64,000 nt of DNA, taken from NCBI GenBank assembly GCA_021234155.1, contig JAJEKV010000095.1, positions 2,436,372-2,500,371 of the forward strand, in the 5' to 3' direction. Every line of letters starts with the position of its first letter. The first letter of the stretch is position 1. Shown here in pieces: positions 56,906 through 64,000 of this stretch. This DNA comes from Isoetes taiwanensis (taxonomy: Eukaryota; Streptophyta; Lycopodiopsida; Isoetales; Isoetaceae). Made by a program: the position numbers and the translations under genes. The notes beneath the pieces are model-generated. The model saw nothing but the letters and a program-made list of their open reading frames with translations, did no database searches and was not told where the DNA came from.

Positions 56906-57085
56906 GCCAGCATGTGGAATACTTCCGATACTTCTTAGATCATTGAGATATTTAGGAGGATAGGATTTGGCTAGTCATTTATTCTCTCTCATTCTGATGT
57001 TTGATGGTTGGAAGAGCAAGATTAGCTTCGATCTCATTTCTCACCCTATGGTGCAATCGATTGCTCAGTTATCCTTATGTCATTA

Positions 57086-57179
57086 CTAGTCAAGGTGCCC
57101 AGCGTTGCTGGGCATAGCTAAGAACTGTGAATGATATACTGGAGCAATTGTTAAATGGATTCATGTTTTTAAAATTAGA
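57086..57179 (-). mobile_element. Helitron 3' end in the tRNA array
   Basis: A57085|CTAG followed by TCAAGGT and hairpin GCCCAGC-GTT-GCTGGGC. The next about 60 bases (catagctaagaactgtgaatg, ggagcaattgtta) match the 3' region of the purine-tract copies at 72 and 8777. A second Helitron 3' end follows at 57180, so this one is interrupted. Confidence 0.75.
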
Positions 57180-58118
57180 CTAGTAACGGTGCCCAGCGTT
57201 GCTGGGCAACAGTTGGTAACATGTAAATGATAATCCTGCGAAATACAACATATTGAATTTGTGCCAAAACATAAGGGAGGATATAAGGAATTTATGCAGC
57301 AGTAGCTATGCCATTGTATCAGGGAAAGTTTTTGCCGATCACACAATTTCAAGCACGCATTGGCCATTTTTTGGGCAAGTTTTCGTCCATGCCCCTACTA
57401 AATTTGGAAGTTAATGGAAAAGCTTCAAATAAATCCATGTTTATGGGACAATAGCTTCATTACTTATATATAGTTGCATAAACCAACTCATGCAATCTCC
57501 TACCAAGATGCATTGGGGCACATGCAAAGGTCTTAGCTACCATAGGTTGTGATTTCAATTGATTATGCCAAATTACATTTGTAAAGACATGGTCAATGCT
57601 TTCTCCAAGCCAATGGACCTGAATTTGCAGTTGTAAAGGCGGATAATATTTTCGCTTAAATCTGTATCTCTAGCATGCTGGTGACAAATGGACAAACTAT
57701 TATTTGTAGTGTTGCTTGTCTGATGTTCAGCACCAACCAAGTATTTGTAGTATATCAACCAATTATTTGTAGTGTTGTTTGCTTAATGTTCAATGTAGAG
57801 GGAACACCTGATGTTCAGAACCACCTGATTATTTGTGATGTTGTTTGCCTGATGTTCAGTTCTAACCATCTAATGTTCAAGACCATCAGATTATTTGTAG
57901 TGTTGCTAGTCTGACATTTTTTTGCCCTAGTACCAAATTGACAGCAAGATCTGTGACTCTGCTATCAATTTGATGAACAGAAACACAAATATTAATAGCA
58001 AAGAGAGCAGATCAATATATTAATCACTGATTTTACATTTCTTATACTATATTGAATATGAAGATGACGTCAATCCTCTTTTGGCCACCCTATAACCTTA
58101 TTTTTCTACTAGTAATGG
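57180..58118 (-). mobile_element. Helitron 3' end with about 0.9 kb of unrecognised interior
   Basis: A57179|CTAGTAACGGT with hairpin GCCCAGC-GTT-GCTGGGC. The 5' end was not located; the sequence runs to the next insertion at 58119. The interior has no coding signal apart from the short repeats at 57690-57910. Confidence 0.6.
57690..57910. repeat. Imperfect tandem repeat, three to four copies
   Basis: Repeated phrase attatttgtagtgttgcttg..ctgatgttca..accaacca (about 65-85 bp period). The degenerate copies keep attatttgt and gatgttca. Confidence 0.8.
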
Positions 58119-60471
58119 TGCCCAGCGTTGCTGGGCAAACATTGGGAACCTCTCAATGATATGTGGTCTTTATTGAGATACGGTTTTTTCTCATACATGC
58201 AAACTTATCAATGACTTATAAAGGTTTTTTCTCAACCTTTTTTATGTACCCTTTTTCCTTCTTTCCCCATCCTCTTCCCCTTTTTCCCCTTTCCACTTTC
58301 TCCTTTCTTGTTTCTTTTTTCTTCTCCCTTTCCCATACTCTTTTTCCCTTTCTTTTTTCTATTTCCTCACCCTTTCCCTCTTCCTTTTTTTCTCGTGCCC
58401 TTTTCTCCTTCCTCTTTTCCTCTTTTCATATTCCTTGCTCCCTACCCTTTGTCTATTCTACTTTCTGATATCACCTTTTTTTCCTCATTTTTTCCATCCT
58501 TTTCCCTCTTCCTTTTTCTCGATGCTCTTTTTGCTTTCCTTTTCTCTTTCTTCACCCTTTCTCTTTTCCCTTTTTTTCAAAACCTTTCCTTTTTCTCTTT
58601 TTCTCGTTCCCTTTTCCCAAGTTCTCTTTTTCCCTTTTCCCCCTCTCTTTTCCTTTTTACTTTTCTTTTTCCCATAGACTTTGCAACCTTTTCTTATTTT
58701 CCCTTACCTTTTTCTACTTTTCTCACCTTTACTTCTTACCCTTCTCGCGGTGCTCTTATTCCTTTCCCTTTCCCCCTCGCTTATTCTATTCCTTTTTCTA
58801 TTTCCTTTTATCTTTCCCTTTTTCCTTTTCTCCTTCTCTTTCCTTTTTCCTTTTACCTTTCTTTTATTCCTTTTCCCTTTTCCCTTTTCCCTTTCATCGT
58901 TTCTCCTTTTCCCTTCCCCTCTTCCTTTTCCCTTTTCCCTTTTCCCTTTCATCGTATTTCCTTTTCCCTTCCCCTCTTCCTTTTCCCTTTTCCCTTTTCC
59001 CTTTTCCCTTTCATCGTTTTTCCTTTTCCCTTCCCCTCTTCCTTTTCCCTTTTCCCTTTCATCGTTTGTCTTTTTCCCTTCCCCTTTTCCTTTTCCCTTT
59101 TCCCTTTCATCGTTTTCCTTTTCCCTTCCCTTTTCCGTTTCCCTTTTCCCTTTTTCTCTTTCATCGTTTTTCTTTTTCCCTTCCCTTTTCCTTTTCCCTT
59201 TTCCCTTTTCCCTTTCATCATTTTTTTCCTTTTCCCTTCCCTTTTCCTTTTCCCTTTTCCCTTTTTCCCTTTCATCGTTTTTTCTTTTCCCTTCCCCTTT
59301 TCCTTTTCCCTTTTCCCTTTTCCGTTTTCCCTTTTCCCTTTCATCGTTTTCCCTTTTCCTTTTTCCCTTTTCCCTTTCATTATTTTTCCTTTTCCTTTTT
59401 CCCTTTCATCGTTTTTTCCTTTTCCCCTTTCCCTTTTCCCTTTCATCGTTTTCCTTTTCCCTTTCCCCTTTTCCCTTTTCCTTTTCCTTTGCCTTTTTCC
59501 CTTTCATCGTTTTTCCTTTTCCCTTTCCCTTTCCCTTTTCCTTTTCCCTTTTTTCCTTTTATCGTTTTTCCTTTTCCCTTCCCCTTTTCCGTTTCCCTTT
59601 TCCCTTTTCCCTTTCATCGTTTTTTCCTTTTCCCTTCCCCTTTTCCGTTTCCCTTTTCCCTTTTCTCTTTCATCGTTTTCCTTTTCCTTCCCTTTTTCCC
59701 TTTTCCTTTTCCCTTTCATCATTTTTCCTTTTCCCTTCCCCTTTTCCCTTTCCTTTTTCCCTTTCATCGTTTTCCTTTTCCCTTCCCATTTTCCTTTTCT
59801 CTTTTTTCCCTTTCATCGTTTTCCTTTTCCCTTCCCTTTTCCTTTTCCCCTTTTCCCTTTCATCTTTTCCCTTTTCCCTTCCCATTTCCTTTTGTTTTTT
59901 TCGCTTTCATCGTTTTCCTTTTCCTTTTCCCTTTTCCACTGACTATCATTATCGTCGGATCTCATCAATCCTACGCCCGGTCAGTATGTTGGAGCCTCTG
60001 GACACCTCTCGTTTCGATTATGCTCAATTATGATTGGGGACCTATGATTTTAAGATGTCGAATACGAGTTTGCCTAAGGTTTTGATGGTATATCGTGCCC
60101 TCTATACGGTTTCATTTAAGCTTTTAGAATATGAAATACGGATTCAACCTCTACTAAAATAACTCAATGTCCTAATAAGACTACTTTAACCAATCTAACT
60201 AGTGAGCTAATGTGACTATTTTTTATCTTAAATCTATGTTTTTTTTTTATAATAACCCATTGAATTGTTTTAGGGATATGGTCTATGGTTTCAAGAATTA
60301 TATCTATATCAAATCCCCCTGGAACCCCCTGTTATTTTGCTACATATTCAAGATGAAATTTTAGTTGAAGACACGCACACATCATCTCCACCGTTGGTCA
60401 ATCAAATCCTCGACCGTCCGATTTAGGGGACCGTTCACAACGGACAAACGGTATAATTTTATAATATAAGA
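58119..60471 (-). mobile_element. Non-autonomous Helitron, polypurine-tract family, longest copy
   Basis: A58118|CTAGTAATGGT with hairpin at the low end; ..TATAATATAAGA at 60470-60471 is the 5' TC end on the minus strand. 58240-59940 is pyrimidine-rich on the + strand. 60345-60425 (caagatgaaattttagttgaag) matches the 5' region of the copy at 72-1457. The 544- and 450-codon frames are Phe/Pro/Ser/Leu low-complexity on a repeat and not supported as genes. Confidence 0.88.
58850..59940. repeat. Pyrimidine minisatellite of about 50 bp, some 20 copies
   Basis: Regularly spaced CCCTTTCATCGTTTTTCC followed by CTTTTCCCTTCCCC-type runs. The TTTCATCGTTTT marker recurs about every 40-65 bases, with occasional ATCATT variants. 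It lies inside the Helitron. Confidence 0.92.
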
Positions 60472-61140
60472 CTAGTAATGGTGCCCAGCGTTGCTGGGCA
60501 TAGGTTGGAAGTCTGTAAATGTTTTGACCGCAATGAGAAAAGTGTGCAGTAATCTTTTATTATAACAAAAATATCCAAACATAGTAGCAGTGCTTAGCTC
60601 ATAAGTACCCGCATGTATATCACCTTTACTGTAAGAATGATCCCATGGTGTTGGTATTCTATCGATCGCCTTTAGTGTAATTTTATGTGACCGTGAGCAG
60701 GATCGGGCTTCAAAATTGCATCAAAGCTTTCAGAAATCCCAGGACAATTTTGAGGGATCAAAGTTTGGCCTAAGTTCCCTCTGTTCCCTAAGGGTAGATG
60801 AGCCGATTTATAGTAAAGACTTATTAAGATCAACTGTTTGGAAGTATTAATATAGAGGACCAAATAAACCAATGTTATCAAAATCAAATCCAAGCATAAG
60901 TAGAACTCAATTGGCAACGCATATCTTAAATAATTTCATGATTGATAGGTATTGTTAGTCATCAGTACAATTCTAGCACATGCAACTCTAAAAAGTAATT
61001 ATAACCCCTTCCCCCCTCTCCCCCCCCTCCCGTTTTGGGGATTATTGCATATAAATTGGAAAATATATTTATTAGGTTATGCCTTACACTATACCATAAA
61101 ATGGGCACACTAACATAATCTATGCCCAGCACTGCTGGGG
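60472..61140 (-). mobile_element. Helitron 3' end directly abutting another Helitron
   Basis: CTAG at 60472-60475 immediately after the GA (5' TC) end of the preceding element. Hairpin GCCCAGC-GTT-GCTGGGC follows. The 5' end is not found. A degraded hairpin (gcccagcactgctggg) at about 61124-61140 may mark a further old copy. 61009-61040 is a short C-rich run. Confidence 0.65.
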
Positions 61141-62160
61141 ATTTGGGAACCTGTAAATATTGCCAACCTGTGCAAATATTGGGAGTATATGCATTTGCTT
61201 ACAGTAATTTTTGGGCCGTTGAATCATTTTGGAAACCTCTACATTGCAAATATCGATGTCTGTGAGTTCTTGATGTTGTGTGTTAAATCTCATATTATCA
61301 CTCTCTTTTGATGTTGTGTGCGAAATCTCATATTATCACTCTCTTTTGTTGCTTGTATATGAACGTGAATGTGATGTGGCTATGGATATGTTAACAACAT
61401 CATGTAACTTTTGAAGGCATTGTATTTATTGCATTTATTGTGTTTTCTAATGTGATTGTAGACAGCTTGTTCATTGTGTGTTGCACCTTTGTAGCTATCT
61501 TGAAAAATACTTTGCACCATTAATTAGAGCTACCTTTAAAAGTACTTAGATGATGCTAATTGTGTGTGCAATTAAATATTAAACTCGTGTTCATGGCTCT
61601 TGCCGTTTAGAAAAGAAACATTGCAAAAAGACGAAATGTGGGCTTGATGAATTTTCTTGAATAAAGATGGACTTAATGGATTTTTTTTAATATATGTATT
61701 GCATGTGTGCCTAATGTAATATCTGTAGGAAATGAGATTCTGTTTTTAACCATTGACAACAAATATATGATAAGTCACATTCCAAATATTACCTTCCAAG
61801 CTGGCTACATTTTGTTTATGCTCAGGTGTCAAATTTATAAAAAGAAGACTAAGTTCTTGATTTTTTTAGTGACCCCATAAAGTCCATCCGGAAGCTTGGG
61901 ATATGAAAGTTGCTACATGATGATAGTGCATCGTGCCCTAACTTATGAAACGATTTTCAGATCAGCTTGTTTTTGATAAAAATGCATGAAGACGTAGAGA
62001 GTAATCGAAAAGGACAAACATTTTATTGGTGAAAGGCAAATGCAAAGAACATCTTTGGGCGAGGAGAAATACTTGTCTCCTCTGTTATCATCTATAAAAA
62101 ACTGCCACCATAGATATAGCCGAAAATACATTAAGAATGAAAATTATGAACGAGGGAAGG
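61141..62160. other. AT-rich region, nothing recognised
   Basis: Contains a 56-bp local duplication near 61268-61345 (gatgttgtgtg..aaatctcatattatcactctctttt). No gene, RNA gene or transposon end seen. Confidence 0.5.
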
Positions 62161-62166
62161 AACTTG

Positions 62167-63673
62167 CCACTTCGGGATACCTAGCCACAAGGTCATCAAC
62201 AATAGGTTGCAATAGATGAGGCTTGTACTCTAAAGTCACAAAATTGACCATGAGTTGTAGATCCCTGCCTTTGCATGGCTGAAAAAAGAAGGTTTGAAAG
62301 CTTAAAAGCAATATAAGAGCAATACATCATCAATAAAAGAAAATATTCATGAAACTTAAAAACTATACTTCAACCACAACATACAATGATGTATTACCGT
62401 CCAATTCGAATCATAAGATGCCTTAAAACCCCGATGTGTGCGAGTATCATATGGGGGCATTTTATCCAGATTATTTTCCCAAAATGCGTGGAAATGATCA
62501 AATATCTGCAGACACAAAAAAATCATCTTTTTGTGTAAGGCCTTCATCAACTACAAAATGCTTGTCCGATAGAGTCAAGTAAATTGCACTCTCGACAAGC
62601 TAAGATGCTTGCAAGAGATTCAACTTTAAACAAATGCAAGTCAAAAGACAACTCAATCAGCGGAATTTCAGTAGCAAGAAGATTCCCATTTGGCCTCCAA
62701 TTTTGGCAAGCACATGGCATCATTGTGAATGATCTTATCTTGTGCCCACATTAACCGTTCTATTTTTACTTGTATTTATTATCTCCGGTTGCTTTCGTGC
62801 ACTCCCTAAGCCACATGAAAGGAATTATCATTGACTTAATAACTTCCACATAATCCAATAATAGATGCATGCATGCATTAAGCACAAATCTTTACCTGGT
62901 TGGCTATACCATCCCGAAGCAAACACTTTTTTTTATGTTTAATATCTTGTCATATCGACTGGTGCATGGAGACCAAGTGCAAATTCTGCATAAGGCCGTA
63001 ATTCACCCCCTTTTCCACCTTTACATAGTCATCCGATGGTGTCCATCTTTGTGTGCCAAATGAAAACTCCATCCGTTTGTCACCTTGAAGAGGGCAAAGT
63101 CAAACACAGTCAAAATTCACTATGAGAGATCTTGAGAATTGCTACCGCTCCCCACCTTCTTCCCCGTGGTTATGCCCATGTTAGTCTACTTTGCCTACAC
63201 TATCTAATGGAGTGTGGCTGAAGTTAAACTATGGCTCTGAAAAAAGACCTATCTGAGAATTCTTGTTTTTGTAGCAAGCTTGACAACACTATGCTCTTCC
63301 AATTACTTCTCGGAACTATTATGTGGATACCAAAGAGCTCAGCATCCGGCCATTCAAACTTGTAAGCTTATCATTCCCTTGACAAAGTCCAAAAAAGGTA
63401 AATGTATCTTAAATGCATACCTTGTTGCGGTAATGATATTTTTGTGCGAATGCACGATTGGTTTGAAGTATCTTTTGTACCACTACTTTTCGACAGGCTT
63501 GAATTCAAAATGTCCCACACGTGAAATGAGCTGATATACCTGATCTTCCTTTGCAGCAAAAGTTGAGCCTCGTATGCCAAGGCACAGGTCTCTTGCAACC
63601 CCACAATCCTTGGCATATTGACATGGGGGACCAATGCATTATCATGGGGTTCAATTGTCTTCAATTTTTGAGC
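62167..63673 (-). CDS. Possible exons of an unrecognised gene
   Basis: Minus-strand blocks with plausible splice sites. 63673-63540 (acceptor CCTTTAG|GCTC, donor ATCAG|GTATAT) reads HVNMPRIVGLQETCALAYEA. 62505-62398 (acceptor TCTGCAG|ATATTT, donor ACG|GTAATA) is 36 codons starting IFDHFHAFWENN. 62278-62167 (acceptor TTTTCAG|CCATGC) reads CKGRDLQLMVNFVTLEYKPH. The last two join in frame. I recognise no family and could not find the start; it would extend beyond 64000. It may be a decayed or captured gene. Confidence 0.35.
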
Positions 63674-63679
63674 CTAAAG

Positions 63680-64000
63680 GAATATGAAGAATCATGACAA
63701 CACCGGAATGAAGAAGGTAGAAGGAAAACCCGTAACTTGCACCTTGACCTGAGTCGGATGGTTGCAACGGACCCGATTTCAAGATCTGAAAGCTGCAAAC
63801 ATCCGTCGAAAAAACAAAAAATGGAAGATGTAATTGCAAGAATAACTTCGAGAGAATATAAGACTTCAAGATATCCGAGATCCGGGCGCCCATAACAACA
63901 CCCAATAACCCCTCTTTTTTTAAGGGTAAAAAGGGATAAGAGGAAGAGCCCGCACAAAACCATCGATTCTGAGAGGGTTTGAAGCAATGCACTCAAAATT
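63680..64000 (-). other. Unresolved sequence at the window end
   Basis: Two overlapping minus-strand frames of 111-113 codons span 63651-63996, but neither has a known motif. A CAG acceptor at about 63797 and a GTCAAG donor at about 63750 hint at an exon belonging to the chain at 62167-63673. Phases did not agree in my reading. Confidence 0.3.

Larger units (their letters stand above)
52214..57085 (-). repeat. tRNA array block 7, six Gly-Ser units
   Basis: The cleanest and longest block. Gly gene starts are spaced 777, 828, 825, 829 and 825 bp. Variants alternate so that pairs of units form a dimer of about 1,654 bp. It ends at gtcattA, where a Helitron is inserted. Confidence 0.93.

Noticed and set aside
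58308-59942. 544-codon open frame rich in Phe, Pro, Ser and Leu
   Set aside because: It is a translation of a pyrimidine tract with a repeated motif; several frames are open at once and the reverse strand gives Lys/Glu/Gly-rich frames. No real protein signature.
1-64000. Organellar (plastid or mitochondrial) insertion
   Set aside because: No plastid or mitochondrial genes were recognised; the tRNAs are of the nuclear eukaryotic type without encoded CCA.

Overview
The window is repeat-dense nuclear DNA from a land plant, most likely a flowering plant. The evidence is Helitrons with A|T insertion and CTAG ends, CACTA transposons, fragments of tau-class glutathione S-transferase, PPR and TPR genes, and eukaryotic nuclear tRNA genes. 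I cannot name the species. No ordinary, clearly host single-copy protein gene is visible. The best protein model is a four-exon, 115-codon gene of unknown function (minus strand, 17247-18072).

Layout. The backbone is a tandem array of units of about 0.83 kb. Each unit carries one tRNA-Gly(GCC) and one tRNA-Ser(AGA), all on the minus strand. I count 19 Gly and 18 Ser copies or remnants in seven blocks: 1458-3097, 6523-7350, 11330-13478, 14843-16175, 18348-20257, 21699-23880 and 52214-57085. The blocks are separated by transposon insertions. One Helitron family (72-1457, 7351-8777, 13479-14842, 20258-21698, 44991-46867, 58119-60471) consists mostly of a 1.1-1.7 kb polypurine tract on its sense strand. 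A second (3098-6522, 8778-11329) carries frameshifted pieces of a tau-class GST gene. The four-exon small gene lies in a segment present twice (16176-18347 and 23881-26170); the second copy is damaged.

26171-38240 has no tRNA genes. It holds GC-rich tandem repeats (28290-36050), two arrays of a 19-bp satellite (28062-28290, 36250-37835) and a 2.86-kb CACTA element (28541-31400, TSD GGA). 38241-51850 is one 13.6-kb CACTA element (TSD TAC) whose empty site is preserved in a neighbouring repeat. It carries exons like the Ptta/En/Spm plant transposase, fragments of PPR, medium-chain dehydrogenase and SDI1/POLLENLESS3-type TPR genes, a nested Helitron and an inverted 19-bp satellite array. From 57086 to about 61150 Helitron ends are stacked. 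61150-64000 is AT-rich, with a few unrecognised exon-like blocks on the minus strand.

Sequence quality matters here. Several duplicated segments (1-3100, 8778-9450, 19740-26170, 31960-36050) differ from their sister copies mainly by small indels at CAG/CTG sites. 20258-21698 and 23881-24130 read like two unrelated sequences interleaved. I treat these as probable consensus errors, so many 'pseudogene' calls there may be base-calling artefacts.
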